NCBI GenBank assembly: GCA_034419075.1
Contig: DAOULR010000009.1
Coordinates: 90,962-154,961, forward strand
Length of the DNA stretch: 64,000 bases
Direction of reading: 5' to 3'
Origin: E44-bin88 sp034419075
Lineage (GTDB): Bacteria; Chloroflexota; Dehalococcoidia; Dehalococcoidales; BS750m-G39
The translations under genes and the position numbers were made by a program. Positions 1 to 8,906 of the stretch are shown here, piece by piece (the stretch's first letter is position 1; the number at the start of each line of letters is the position of its first letter). Under the pieces are notes generated by a model. That model saw only the letters and a program-made list of their open reading frames with translations, was not told the origin of the DNA and made no database searches.

Positions 1-1032
1 CGTGAGCTTGACCTGCTCCTCTCCACGGGGGAGGTCGTCTCCAGCACGTTGCTGGCCATGGCACTGGAAGAGATGGGCTACGAAGCCATCAGCCTGACGG
101 GGGGACAGGCAGGGATAAGAACCACCGCCGTCTACAGCCAGGCTAGAATCGTGGGCGTCGACCCGGAGCGGATTGTCAACGAGCTGGACAAGGGTAACAT
201 CGTCATCGTGGCTGGCTTCCAGGGGATTACCGAGGGCATGGATATCACCACGCTGGGGCGGGGGGGTTCCGATACCACCGCCGTAGCGCTGGCGGCCAGC
301 CTGGCGGCGGAGAAATGCGAGATATACACCGACGTCGAGGGGGTCTATACTGCCGACCCCAGGCTCGTTCCCGAGGCGCGCAAGGTGGACGAAATCAGCT
401 ACGAAGAAATGCTGGAGCTGGCCAGCTACGGCGCCAAGGTGTTGCACCCCCGGGCGGTGGAGCTGGGAGAGCTTTTCCACATACCTATTCAGGTGGCTTC
501 CAGCTTCAGCCAGAATCCGGGGACATTAATTCACGGAGGGGGGTCTATGGAAATACGAAATAAGGTGCGGGGTATCGCCCACGACCTTGATGTGGCCAAG
601 ATAACGGTGGTCGGCGTGCCCGACCGGCCCGGTGTCGCCGCCTCTATCTTCGTGCCGCTGGCCGAAGCCAACATCAACGTCGATACCATCGTGCAGAACG
701 CCAGCATTGATAAAATCACCGACCTGACCTTTACCGTGGCCAAGAGCCAGCTGGATAAGGCGATGAAGGTGGTGGGGGCTGTCTGCCAGAAAATTGGCGC
801 CCGGGAGTACGTCAGCGACCCCAAGATGGGCAAGGTCAGCATTATCGGCACGGGCATGCAGAACAACCCCGGTTTTGCCGCCCGCATGTTTACCGCCTTA
901 AGCGAGGCGGGAATCAACATCCAGCTTATCTCCACCTCGGAGATAAGAATTACCTGTATCATCGACGAAGATAAGGTCAAAGACGCCGTCCGAGCCTTAC
1001 ACCGTGCCTTTGAGCTGGAAAAAGAAGAATAA
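1..1032 (+). CDS. lysC: Aspartate kinase, 5'-truncated by the window edge
   Basis: Aspartokinase phosphorylates aspartate, the first step to lysine, threonine, methionine and diaminopimelate. The reading frame is open from base 1, so the N terminus lies outside the window. Visible are the kinase segments RELDLLLSTGE and FQGITEGMDITTLGRGGSDT (substrate and ATP-binding region of the amino-acid kinase fold). Two C-terminal ACT domains follow (about residues 205-270 and 280-340 of the visible part), which normally bind the feedback effector lysine or threonine. No homoserine dehydrogenase is fused. The stop is followed by about 100 bases with no gene. Family assignment is secure; which end product inhibits it cannot be read from the sequence. 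Confidence 0.95.
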   Translation, partial: RELDLLLSTGEVVSSTLLAMALEEMGYEAISLTGGQAGIRTTAVYSQARIVGVDPERIVNELDKGNIVIVAGFQGITEGMDITTLGRGGSDTTAVALAASLAAEKCEIYTDVEGVYTADPRLVPEARKVDEISYEEMLELASYGAKVLHPRAVELGELFHIPIQVASSFSQNPGTLIHGGGSMEIRNKVRGIAHDLDVAKITVVGVPDRPGVAASIFVPLAEANINVDTIVQNASIDKITDLTFTVAKSQLDKAMKVVGAVCQKIGAREYVSDPKMGKVSIIGTGMQNNPGFAARMFTALSEAGINIQLISTSEIRITCIIDEDKVKDAVRALHRAFELEKEE

Positions 1033-1137
1033 TCAACCACGAGCTAAAAAAAGGCACCTCCTTGCCTCTAAGCTGGCTTGTGTTGCTGCTCTGGCTAGAG
1101 TAAAATAGTATGTTCTAGATGTTTTAAGGTGATGCCG

Positions 1138-1893
1138 ATGGCCTATCAGGAAGAGGAACAGGTAAGGCTGAGACGGCAGCGCAGCAAGCAGGCTATAGCC
1201 CTGGCCATGCAGGGGCGGTGGCGGGAGGCGGTGGCGGCCAACGAGGACATAATCGCCAGCTTCCCCGGTGACGTCGATGCCTATAACCGCTTAGGTAGAG
1301 CCCACATCGAGCTGGGGGAATACGCACTGGCCAAGGAAGCCTACACCAAGGCTACCGAGCTCGACCCCTATAACATCATCGCCCAGAAGAACCTGCAGCG
1401 CCTTTCCTATCTGGGGGAGGGAGCGGGCGAGGAGGATGACTCCGACCACGTCGAGCCCCAGCACTTTATCGAGGAGACGGGCAAGACGGGCGTGGTCGCC
1501 CTTTACCGCCTGGCGCCGCTTTCGGTGCTGGCCAAGATGGGGGCGGGCGACCGGGTCTACCTCAAGGCGGACAGGGCCGGCCTGAACGTGGAGAACGGGC
1601 GCGGCGAGTACGTGGGGCAGGTCGAGCCCAAGCACGGGCAGCGGCTGATAAAGATGATGGGGGGCGGCAACCGCTACAGCGCGGCCATCGTCAGCATCAG
1701 CGAGGAGCGGGTGACGGTCATTATCCGCGAGATATACCAGGACCCCTCCCAGGCAGGGCAGCTTTCCTTCCCCCCCAGAGGCACGGACAACCTGCGTCCT
1801 TACCTGAGCGACAAGATGCTGCGCCGCGAGCTGGAGAATATCGAGACCATGGCCGACGAGTCGGTTGATATAGATGGCAGCGGGGATGGTTAG
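1138..1893 (+). CDS. TPR-repeat protein of unknown function
   Basis: About 251 aa. Residues 15-90 form two tetratricopeptide-like repeats (AIALAMQGRWREAV; AYNRLGRAHIELGEYALAKEAY; TKATELDPYN), usually a protein-interaction scaffold. The second half is a beta-rich domain I do not recognise, with an acidic linker (EEDDSDHVEP) between. No signal peptide or membrane segment is present, so it is cytoplasmic. Three in-frame starts exist (GTG 1129, ATG 1132, ATG 1138). The last is preferred because AAGG at 1126-1129 then sits 8 bases upstream. It lies 18 bases before gyrA and is probably co-transcribed with it. Confidence 0.75.
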   Translation: MAYQEEEQVRLRRQRSKQAIALAMQGRWREAVAANEDIIASFPGDVDAYNRLGRAHIELGEYALAKEAYTKATELDPYNIIAQKNLQRLSYLGEGAGEEDDSDHVEPQHFIEETGKTGVVALYRLAPLSVLAKMGAGDRVYLKADRAGLNVENGRGEYVGQVEPKHGQRLIKMMGGGNRYSAAIVSISEERVTVIIREIYQDPSQAGQLSFPPRGTDNLRPYLSDKMLRRELENIETMADESVDIDGSGDG

Positions 1894-1911
1894 AAGCAGG
1901 AGGTTTTCCCT

Positions 1912-4356
1912 ATGGTTTTAGGCAAGGTCCGACCAGTAGATATCGAAAAAGAGATGAGCAGCTCTTACCTCGATTACGCCATGAGCGTCATCGTGGCCCG
2001 CGCTCTGCCCGATGTGCGCGACGGCTTAAAGCCCGTGCAGCGGCGCATCCTCTACGCTATGGACGAGCTGGGGCTGGCGGCCAACAGCCCGCACAAGAAG
2101 AGCGCCCGTATCGTCGGCGAGGTGCTGGGTAAATATCACCCACACGGCGATGCCCCGGTCTACGAAGCCATGGTGCGCTTGGCGCAGGACTTCTCCATGC
2201 GCTACCCCTTAATTAGCGGTCAGGGTAACTTCGGCAGCATCGATAACGACCCGCCGGCCGCCATGCGCTATACCGAGGCTAGGCTGGCCCTTATCGCCGA
2301 GCAGATGCTGGTCGATATCGATAAAGATACCGTCGACTTTATGGCCAACTTCGACGAAAGCCTTAAGGAGCCGCTGGTCCTGCCCACCCAGCTGCCCAAC
2401 CTGCTGGTCAACGGCAGCGCCGGCATCGCCGTGGGCATGGCCACCAGCATCCCGCCTCATAATTTGAGCGAGGTCTGCGACGCCATCGCCTACCTAATCG
2501 AGAACCCCGAGGCCACCGTCGACGAGCTGACCCAGTTCATCAAGGGGCCCGATTTCCCCACCGCGGGCATTATTCGCGGCGGGGAGGGTATAAAAAACGC
2601 CTACGCCACGGGGCGGGGCAAGGTGGTGGTGCAGGCCAAGGCCATGATTGGCGACACGGGGGGGCGGTGGCAGATAGTGGTCACCGAGTTGCCCTACCAG
2701 ACCAACAAGGCAGCCTTGGTGGAGAGGATTGCCGAGCTGGTCAAGAACAAGAAGGTGGAGGGCATCAGCGGGCTGCGTGATGAATCCGATAGGCAGGGGA
2801 TGCGTATCGTCATTGAGCTTAAACGAGAGTCGCAGCCCAAGCAGGTGCTAAATAACCTCTTTAAGCACACCGCCATGCAGTCGGCCTTCTTCGTCAACAT
2901 GCTGGCGCTGGTCGACGGCCAGCCACGGGTAATCAGCCTCCGGGAAGCGCTGCAGTACTATATAGATTTCCGCCACCAGGTTATCACCCGACGTTCCAAG
3001 TTCGAATTGAAGCAGGCTAAGGCGCGGGCGCATATCCTGGAGGGGCTAAAGATCGCCCTGGACAATATCAATAAGGTGATTGCCACCATCAAACAGTCAG
3101 CCACCGCCGAGGCCGCCCGCAAGGCGCTGATGGAGGGCTTCGGGCTTTCGCAGCTTCAGGCGCAGGCCATCCTCGACATGCAGCTGCGGCGTCTGGCCAA
3201 CCTGGAGCGGAAAAAGATAACCGACGAGTACGCTCAGCTGGTCAAGACCATCGCCTATCTGGAGGACCTGCTGGCCAACCCCAAGCGCATCCTGCTCCTC
3301 ATCAAAGAGGAGGTGGCCCAGCTTAAAGAGAGTTTCGGCGACGAGCGCCGCACCGAGATCAGCGAGGAAGAGATAACCGAGTTCCGCGAGGAGGACCTTA
3401 TCCCCCACCAGAGGGTGGTGGTTACCTTAAGCCAGCGCGGTTTTGTCAAAAGGGTGGCTTCGCGCAGCTATCGCTCCCAGCATAGAGGGGGGAGGGGCAT
3501 CATCGGCATGGTCACCCGCGAGGCCGACGCGGTAAGGCTACTCGTCGTTGCCGATACCCACGACCATGTGCTCTTTTTCACCAACCGGGGGCGGGTCTTT
3601 TACCTCAAATGCCACGAGATACCCGGTGACAGCTCCCGCGCCACCAAGGGGACGGCGGTCATCAACCTCTTCTCCGTGGCCGATAACGAGAGGGTCACGG
3701 CCATGGTCGCCCTGCCCGATTTCGAGAAGGGTTCCTACCTTTTGATGGCCACGCGGCTGGGCGAGGTCAAGAAGACGACGGCCGATAAGTTCGCCGCCGT
3801 GCGCTCAAGCGGGCTCATCGCCATGGACTTAGAAGAGGGCGACGAGCTGGTGGCCGCCCGACTGGCCACCGATAAGGACGATATGCTATTAGTTACTCAG
3901 GAGGGGCAGGCCATACGCTTCGCCGTCAAAGACCTGCGGGACGCTTCCCGCACCAGCGGGGGCGTACGCGGCATAAGGTTAAGCGCCACCGACCAAGTGG
4001 TGGCTATGGATGTCATGAAAGCCAAGGGCTACGTGCTGGTGGCCACCAGCGGCGGTTCCGGCAAGCTCACCCCCGTTGAGGCCTATCCCAAGCAGCACCG
4101 AGCCGGGGGTGGGGTGAGGACCTTCAAGCTGGTGGAAAAGGCAGGTAAGGTCGCCGCTGCGGAGGTGGTCTCGCTGGCCCAGCAGGTAATGATTGTATCG
4201 GCCGAGGGCATCGTCATCCAGACACCGGTCAAGGAGAAAGACCCCAAGCAGGGCATCTCCATTCAGGGGCGGAGCACCCAGGGGGTAAAGCTTATGAGGC
4301 TCGACCCGGGCGACGAGGTGGTGGCTATCGCCTCTTTCGAGAAGGAGTCTAAGTAA
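1912..4356 (+). CDS. gyrA: DNA gyrase subunit A
   Basis: 814 aa, normal for the family. It forms the breakage-reunion subunit of gyrase and pairs with GyrB (not in this window) to introduce negative supercoils. The N-terminal winged-helix domain carries ARALPDVRDGLKPVQRRILY and the active-site tyrosine in AAMRYTEARL. The C-terminal beta-pinwheel contains a GyrA-box variant, HRGGRG (canonical QRRGGKG), which supports gyrase over topoisomerase IV. AGGAGG lies 7-8 bases before the ATG. The stop overlaps the next gene's start (TAATG). Topoisomerase IV ParC is the only real alternative and is less likely given the box. Confidence 0.96.
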   Translation: MVLGKVRPVDIEKEMSSSYLDYAMSVIVARALPDVRDGLKPVQRRILYAMDELGLAANSPHKKSARIVGEVLGKYHPHGDAPVYEAMVRLAQDFSMRYPLISGQGNFGSIDNDPPAAMRYTEARLALIAEQMLVDIDKDTVDFMANFDESLKEPLVLPTQLPNLLVNGSAGIAVGMATSIPPHNLSEVCDAIAYLIENPEATVDELTQFIKGPDFPTAGIIRGGEGIKNAYATGRGKVVVQAKAMIGDTGGRWQIVVTELPYQTNKAALVERIAELVKNKKVEGISGLRDESDRQGMRIVIELKRESQPKQVLNNLFKHTAMQSAFFVNMLALVDGQPRVISLREALQYYIDFRHQVITRRSKFELKQAKARAHILEGLKIALDNINKVIATIKQSATAEAARKALMEGFGLSQLQAQAILDMQLRRLANLERKKITDEYAQLVKTIAYLEDLLANPKRILLLIKEEVAQLKESFGDERRTEISEEEITEFREEDLIPHQRVVVTLSQRGFVKRVASRSYRSQHRGGRGIIGMVTREADAVRLLVVADTHDHVLFFTNRGRVFYLKCHEIPGDSSRATKGTAVINLFSVADNERVTAMVALPDFEKGSYLLMATRLGEVKKTTADKFAAVRSSGLIAMDLEEGDELVAARLATDKDDMLLVTQEGQAIRFAVKDLRDASRTSGGVRGIRLSATDQVVAMDVMKAKGYVLVATSGGSGKLTPVEAYPKQHRAGGGVRTFKLVEKAGKVAAAEVVSLAQQVMIVSAEGIVIQTPVKEKDPKQGISIQGRSTQGVKLMRLDPGDEVVAIASFEKESK

Positions 4357-5114
4357 TGCCGCTATCCTTAGCGGGCAAGGCGGCCATCGTCACCGGGGGG
4401 AGGCGGGGCATCGGCCGGGCCATCGCTTTAGCGCTGGCCGAAGCCGGCGCCGATGTCGCTTTAGGTGATAGGGTGATTGACGACGGCGCTCTCGAAGCCG
4501 TCGCCGAAGAGGTCAAGAAATTAGGTAGTCGTGCGCTTGCCGTCCAGACCGATATCACTAAGAAGACCGACGTTGATAACCTGGTGCAAAAGACGTTGGC
4601 CGAATTCGGCACTATCGATATCCTGGTCAACAACGCCGCCATGAACATCGTAGCCCCCCTGCTCGAGCTCAACGAAGAGGGGTGGGATAGGATCATAGAT
4701 ACCGACCTCAAGGGCTATTACCTCTGCTCGCAGGCGGCAGGCAGGGTGATGGTCAAGCAAAAGCGGGGTAATATCATCAACATCGCCTCCACGGCGGCGG
4801 TGGACACCGCCCCGGAGATGGGCGCCTACTGCATCGCCAAGGCGGGGGTGGTCATGCTCACCCGAATGCTGGCCCTAGAATTAGCCCAATATAATATAAG
4901 GGTCAACGCCGTGGCGCCCTCCATAGTCAAGACCAAGTTCAGCCAGCCGTTCTGGGCCGACCCCAAGATGTTGAAGCAGATTGAGTCGGAGATACCGCTG
5001 GGTAGGCTGGCCGAGCCCGAGGATATAACGGGCGCGGTGCTCTTTCTGGCCTCCGAGGCCTCGGCCTACATTACCGGGCATACTATTGTCGTTGACGGCG
5101 GCTCAATCGCCTAG
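4356..5114 (+). CDS. Short-chain dehydrogenase/reductase (SDR)
   Basis: 252 aa, a classical SDR oxidoreductase using NAD(P)H. The N-terminal Rossmann motif TGGRRGIG, the structural NNAA motif, the catalytic serine in NIASTAA and the YCIAK active-site pair are all present. The C terminus (ITGHTIVVDGG) is typical of the FabG-like subgroup. The start overlaps the gyrA stop by one base, so it is translationally coupled to gyrA, an odd partner for a metabolic enzyme. The last 12 bases overlap the convergent radical SAM gene. The substrate is not predictable; FabG, glucose dehydrogenase-like and other 3-oxoacyl reductases share these motifs. Confidence 0.9.
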   Translation: MPLSLAGKAAIVTGGRRGIGRAIALALAEAGADVALGDRVIDDGALEAVAEEVKKLGSRALAVQTDITKKTDVDNLVQKTLAEFGTIDILVNNAAMNIVAPLLELNEEGWDRIIDTDLKGYYLCSQAAGRVMVKQKRGNIINIASTAAVDTAPEMGAYCIAKAGVVMLTRMLALELAQYNIRVNAVAPSIVKTKFSQPFWADPKMLKQIESEIPLGRLAEPEDITGAVLFLASEASAYITGHTIVVDGGSIA

Positions 5115-6926
5115 CTTCTTCTTACAGGCCGCGCTCAATCGCTCCAGACCGCAGGCATTGCAGGGGTTATAGTGGCAGTCGGGGGTCTCTAGACTCTTGA
5201 GGGCGCGCTGGTATTCTTTTTTCAAAAATTCCACCGTTACTCCGGAGTCGATGTGCGCCCAGGGCAGGGCTTCGTCCAGCGAGCGCTCTCTCTGGGCGTA
5301 AAATGCCGGCTCCAGATCACTCTTTTTGAAGGCGTCGAGCCAGTTCTGGTAGTTGAACCTTTCGTCCCAGGCATCGAAGGCCGAGCCTGCCTTCCAGGCG
5401 TCGTGGATAACCTTACCCAGCCTGCGGTCGCCCCGCGATAGTGCCGCCTCGAGCAGGCTGACCTCGGGGTCGCGCCAGGAAAGGCGACTGCCCTTGCGAC
5501 GCAGCCCTTGTTTTAAAAGCTCGTGCTTGGCGTTTAACGTCTCTTCATTGTCCTGCGCCACCCACTGGAAGGGGGTGTGGGGCTTGGGGATAAAGGTAGA
5601 GAGGCTGATTCTGACCTGGGGCAAGCCCCCCTTGGTGCCCTTGCCCGTGGCGCGGATTTTAGCCACCAGTTGTACGATTTCCTCAATGTCCTCAATAGTT
5701 TCGCTGGGCAGCCCGAGCATGAAATACAACTTCAGGCTGCGCCAGCCGCGGGCGAAGGCGGCGGCCGCTGTTTCCAATATCTTTTCCTCGGTGGTGCCCT
5801 TGTTGATGGTGAGGCGCATCCTTTCGCTGCCCGCCTCGGGGGCGAAGGTGAGCCCGGTCTTGCGGCGGGCGGGCAGGGACTCCAGCAGTTTCAGCGAGAA
5901 GCTGTCGATGTGCAGGCTGGGCAGGGAGAGCGCCAGGTTTTTATACTGGCGCGCCAGGCTGGCCACCAGCTCTTCAATCTTAGGGTAGTCGCTGGTGCTC
6001 AAAGAAACCAGCGAGACCTCGTCGTAGCCGCAGTTGGCTATAAGCTCCCACACCGCTTTTATAACCTCGGCCTGGGAGCGCTGGCGGAGGGGGCGGTATA
6101 AAATCCCCGCCTGGCAGAAACGGCAGCCGCGGGTACAGCCCCGCTGAATCTCAACCGCGCCGCGGTCATGGATGACCTCGATATAGGGCACGACGGGGCG
6201 GGTGGCGGGGGGCGGCATTTTATCGATTATGCGCCGCTGGATAACCTCTTTAGCCTCGCTCTCAGTCGGCCTAATACTCTTAAACATGCCGTCGGGCTGG
6301 TACTCAACTTTGTAAAAGGAGGGGACATAGACACCAGGGACGGCGGCTACTTTTTTCAAAAGCTCTTTTCGGTTTGCTTTGCTCTGCTTCCAGTCGCGAA
6401 AGATATCGAGCAGCTCAGGCAATACCTCCTCGCCGTCGCCGATGACGAAGAAGTCGATGAAGTCGGCCATGGGCTCGGGGTTTAGGCAGCAGCTGCCGCC
6501 GGCGATGACGATGGGGTGGGAATCGTCTCTCTCTTTAGCCAGTACGGGTATCTGCCCCAGGTCGAGGATATTTAGAACGTTGGTGTAGGTCAGCTCGTAG
6601 TCCAAAGAGAAGCCGATAACGTCGAAATCCTTTAAAGGGCGCTTCGACTCAAGGCTGAGCAGGGGTAGCTTGGCCGCCCGCAGGGCGGCTTCCATATCCA
6701 CCCAGGGGGCAAAGGCCCTCTCGGCGAGGACATCGGGCTGGCTATTTAATATCTCATAGAGGATAGGCAGCGCCATGTTGGACATGCCGACCTCATATGT
6801 ATCGGGGTAGACCAGGGCTAACTTGAGAGCCGTCTTTTCCCAGTCCTTGATAACGCAATTCCACTCGCCGCCCGTATAGCGGGCGGGGCGGGTGACTTTA
6901 TAGAGAATCTCGTCGGGGTAGGGCAA
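5103..6926 (-). CDS. Radical SAM protein, TIGR03960-like
   Basis: 607 aa. An N-terminal B12-binding-like/nucleotide-fold region (residues about 30-200, with VIAGGSCCLNPEP and GDGEEVLPEL) precedes the radical SAM core, whose cluster motif CTRGCRFC is at 264-271. The layout matches the uncharacterised TIGR03960 family (SAM-dependent Fe4S4 enzyme, function unknown). A further cysteine group near the C terminus (CHYNPCNACGLERLSAAC) may hold a second cluster or zinc. It ends overlapping the convergent SDR gene and lies 10 bases after the DUF1847 gene, so the two minus-strand genes are probably one operon. In many bacteria this family is fused or adjacent to a DUF2344 domain, which is absent here. 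Confidence 0.88.
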   Translation of the reverse strand: MPYPDEILYKVTRPARYTGGEWNCVIKDWEKTALKLALVYPDTYEVGMSNMALPILYEILNSQPDVLAERAFAPWVDMEAALRAAKLPLLSLESKRPLKDFDVIGFSLDYELTYTNVLNILDLGQIPVLAKERDDSHPIVIAGGSCCLNPEPMADFIDFFVIGDGEEVLPELLDIFRDWKQSKANRKELLKKVAAVPGVYVPSFYKVEYQPDGMFKSIRPTESEAKEVIQRRIIDKMPPPATRPVVPYIEVIHDRGAVEIQRGCTRGCRFCQAGILYRPLRQRSQAEVIKAVWELIANCGYDEVSLVSLSTSDYPKIEELVASLARQYKNLALSLPSLHIDSFSLKLLESLPARRKTGLTFAPEAGSERMRLTINKGTTEEKILETAAAAFARGWRSLKLYFMLGLPSETIEDIEEIVQLVAKIRATGKGTKGGLPQVRISLSTFIPKPHTPFQWVAQDNEETLNAKHELLKQGLRRKGSRLSWRDPEVSLLEAALSRGDRRLGKVIHDAWKAGSAFDAWDERFNYQNWLDAFKKSDLEPAFYAQRERSLDEALPWAHIDSGVTVEFLKKEYQRALKSLETPDCHYNPCNACGLERLSAACKKKLGD

Positions 6927-6936
6927 GGTTTCTCTC

Positions 6937-7602
6937 CTACTCTTTGCGCAGAAGCTTGCGGTAATAGGGGGAATGAGCCAGATAGAGGCCCATTACCGGG
7001 TTGTGGCCGAAGACCCTGTCCTTGGCTACCAGCACGGTGACGGGGGACTCGGCGTATTTGAAAAATAGCGAATCGTGGCCGACGCAGAGTCCGACCAGTA
7101 TGTTGAAGTCGGTGCCCGCGTCGTTGAGGATTTTGGCTTGAGCTATGGGGTTGCACATCGCCTCGAAAGCGTCGGGGCCCTTTATCTTCTGCTCAGGCGT
7201 TATGCCGATTCTCTCCTTGGGGATGGCACCCGCCTTGCAGCAGACGGAGATAACCTCAAAGCCCCGGTTTTCCAGAATTTCGCTTAGGATTTCGGCTTCG
7301 TCCTGGAGGCCAATACAGGCGGCTATGCCCAGCTTCTTATAGCCCATCTTCTTGGCGAACTGGGCAATCTCTTCAACGCGCGGGTAGCGTGTGGTCAGTC
7401 CTTCGGGCAGGTTCATATAGCACTCGGCTTCCTGAATAGACGCTTGTAGGGCGAACCCCCTGACCTCGGGGTCGTCGTATTCGGCCAGGGCTTTTTGGAT
7501 GATTTCCTGTCTGGTCTTGGTCGGGCAATTTTCGGGGCCTTTAAGATAGGCTTTACTGTCGCAGACGAGTTTGGTGCATTTGGCGCATTCGGGGTTTTCC
7601 AT
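6937..7602 (-). CDS. DUF1847 family cysteine-rich protein
   Basis: 221 aa, soluble. Cysteine pairs at the N terminus (CAKCTKLVC, then C at ENCPTK) suggest a metal or Fe-S site. Further conserved-looking cysteines follow (AACIGLQDEAE, VCCKAGAIPKE, MCNPIAQ, LCVGHDS). This pattern is that of DUF1847, found mainly in anaerobes and of unknown function. A strong ribosome site (GGAGGGG) sits 6-8 bases before the ATG. It is first in a two-gene minus-strand unit with the radical SAM gene, which makes a shared redox or cofactor role a reasonable guess. Its upstream side is the dispersed repeat that begins near 7681. Confidence 0.85.
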   Translation of the reverse strand: MENPECAKCTKLVCDSKAYLKGPENCPTKTRQEIIQKALAEYDDPEVRGFALQASIQEAECYMNLPEGLTTRYPRVEEIAQFAKKMGYKKLGIAACIGLQDEAEILSEILENRGFEVISVCCKAGAIPKERIGITPEQKIKGPDAFEAMCNPIAQAKILNDAGTDFNILVGLCVGHDSLFFKYAESPVTVLVAKDRVFGHNPVMGLYLAHSPYYRKLLRKE

Positions 7603-7680
7603 AAGGCATCCCCTCCTTCGCTTTCTGGTTAGCCTTACTACTATAGACGATAGCTTTGGTTTTTACAATTGCTTGGGGGT

Positions 7681-7833
7681 GCTCCTCTCCTCCCTACCTT
7701 GTTTAGCGTACGTTTTTCTTTCCCACCCTACCCACCCTTAGAGGCGCTGCCTCTAGAATTCCTTGGGTTACGTGCCTCTCCACCCCCCATTTGGGTGTTT
7801 AAGAGGGGCGTAGCCCCTCTTTACCTTAAAGGG
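7681..7833 (+). repeat. Dispersed intergenic repeat, copy A, left part (split by insertion)
   Basis: The left two thirds of the repeat family also seen at 17222, 25012, 37728 and 43058. It shares CCTTGTTTAGCGTACGTTTT-like, CCCACCCTACCCACCCT and TTTAAGAGGGGC-GTA-GCCCCTCTTTACC segments with the others. The last segment is a perfect 9-bp stem. The repeat is cut at CCTTAAAGGG (7824-7833); its missing right end resumes at 14347. Confidence 0.85.
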
Positions 7834-7882
7834 GGCTTTGTTCCAGAAGTCGCCTTCGGGGGCGACTTCTGGAACAGCCCCC
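7831..7882. repeat. Long terminal hairpin at left end of mobile unit A
   Basis: GTTCCAGAAGTCGCC (7840-7854) is perfectly repeated inverted at 7861-7875 around a 6-base loop. With one 2-base bulge the pairing extends outward to GGGGGCT/AGCCCCC, so the whole element end can fold. A second imperfect hairpin (CCAAAAGTGCC, GGCTCTTTTGG) follows at 7892-7916. Confidence 0.85.
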
Positions 7883-7977
7883 ACTTCTGTTCCAAAAGTG
7901 CCCTCGGCTCTTTTGGGGCGAAGGGCTTGGAGGTGGGCAATGAATAAATGGCTTGCTCACTCCCGTACTATGCACCC

Positions 7978-8040
7978 TTTACACCGCTTTGGCAGGGTGT
8001 ATAATCCCTTTGTAAGCTGGAACGGGGGGATAAAGCTATG
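7978..8040 (+). promoter_or_regulatory. Promoter and leader of the first cargo gene in unit A
   Basis: TTTACA (7978-7983), 16-base spacer, TATAAT (8000-8005). The segment GGGTGTATAAT and the ribosome-site/start segment GGGGGATAAAGCTATG are almost identical to those before the cargo gene of unit D (38417, minus). In both, exactly 32 bases lie between TATAAT and ATG. Confidence 0.75.
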
Positions 8041-8895
8041 TGGAACAAATCAACAATTTTTAGGTCTCTGGGAGGCTTATTAGTGGTAACTGGATTAGCG
8101 GCAATCCCATTTGGGTTAGAAAAAAGCGGGTGGATAACACCTTACCAAGCAAAAATAATCATTATCGTGGGGGCTGTGGCTCTTGTGTGCGGGATTTTGC
8201 TGTGGGTATTCTCTTTCCGCATTAAACGAGCGGAGAATATAAGACTTGTAAAAAACCTTCCCAGTCTATTAACCGCCATTGATGCACGGCGGGGGGAAGT
8301 AATCCAAAGCGAACTTGATAAAAGAATAGGTAAGGGCAACACCCAATTTGTTTTCAGTATGTTGAAAGATACTTGGCTTATTTTAGTTGGTGACGAAATG
8401 CCTGAATTGCCAGAGCGAAAAGGCGATGAGGATTTTGCGGAGATTGTGGGAATAATATTAAGTCTTGCTCGCAACACTAAAAAGGGTATCAAGAAAATGC
8501 AAAAGAGCATAGCAAAATTGGGGGATAAAGAAGCAGGACTCTTAATCGCACGAAAGGCAAATGAACATTTAGGCATTGATGATAAATTGGCTAGGCATGA
8601 CCGACGTAATAAAAAACTCATAAAGAAATTAAAACTAGCTCGTGAAAATTTGCCTAGTGACGCAGCAGTGGAAGCAACAAAAGCCATTGATAACTATCTT
8701 GACTTTTCAAGAGCTTATAGAGCATTAGACATCGTAATAATAACCCTAACTCATATGATAAATAAAATCGATTTATTAAAAGATATTCCGGTCATCACGC
8801 AGATTGTTGATAAATTCCAACGATATAGGGAGCAGTATTCAGAGGAAATGAACATCAACCTAGCAAAAGTAAATGAGGCATTAAAACAATTATGA
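8038..8895 (+). CDS. Unknown membrane-anchored protein, first cargo gene of unit A
   Basis: 285 aa, not recognised. Two hydrophobic segments lie at about residues 10-30 and 38-60 (LLVVTGLAAIPFGL; IIIIVGAVALVCGILLWVF). They are followed by a long, highly charged, mostly helical cytoplasmic part (RNTKKGIKKMQKSIAKLGDKEAG; KKLIKKLKLAREN) that may be coiled coil. Codons are AT-rich compared with the chromosomal genes, consistent with transfer. It has its own promoter and a good ribosome site (GGGGGA). It is followed after 11 bases by the 3' end of the convergent transposase. Unit D also carries a small membrane protein behind the same promoter, so a membrane product may be a common cargo. A role in defence or element maintenance is only a guess. 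Confidence 0.7.
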   Translation: MWNKSTIFRSLGGLLVVTGLAAIPFGLEKSGWITPYQAKIIIIVGAVALVCGILLWVFSFRIKRAENIRLVKNLPSLLTAIDARRGEVIQSELDKRIGKGNTQFVFSMLKDTWLILVGDEMPELPERKGDEDFAEIVGIILSLARNTKKGIKKMQKSIAKLGDKEAGLLIARKANEHLGIDDKLARHDRRNKKLIKKLKLARENLPSDAAVEATKAIDNYLDFSRAYRALDIVIITLTHMINKIDLLKDIPVITQIVDKFQRYREQYSEEMNINLAKVNEALKQL

Positions 8896-8906
8896 CGATG
8901 GTAATT

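Noticed and set aside
1036..1070. Short hairpin AGGCA/TGCCT followed by T run on the minus strand
   Set aside because: Only 5 bp of stem and no minus-strand gene upstream that would need a terminator.
7840..7916. Integron attC site (long hairpin next to cargo gene)
   Set aside because: No GTTRRRY/RYYYAAC core pair and no integrase; the inverted ends and target duplication fit a transposable unit better.
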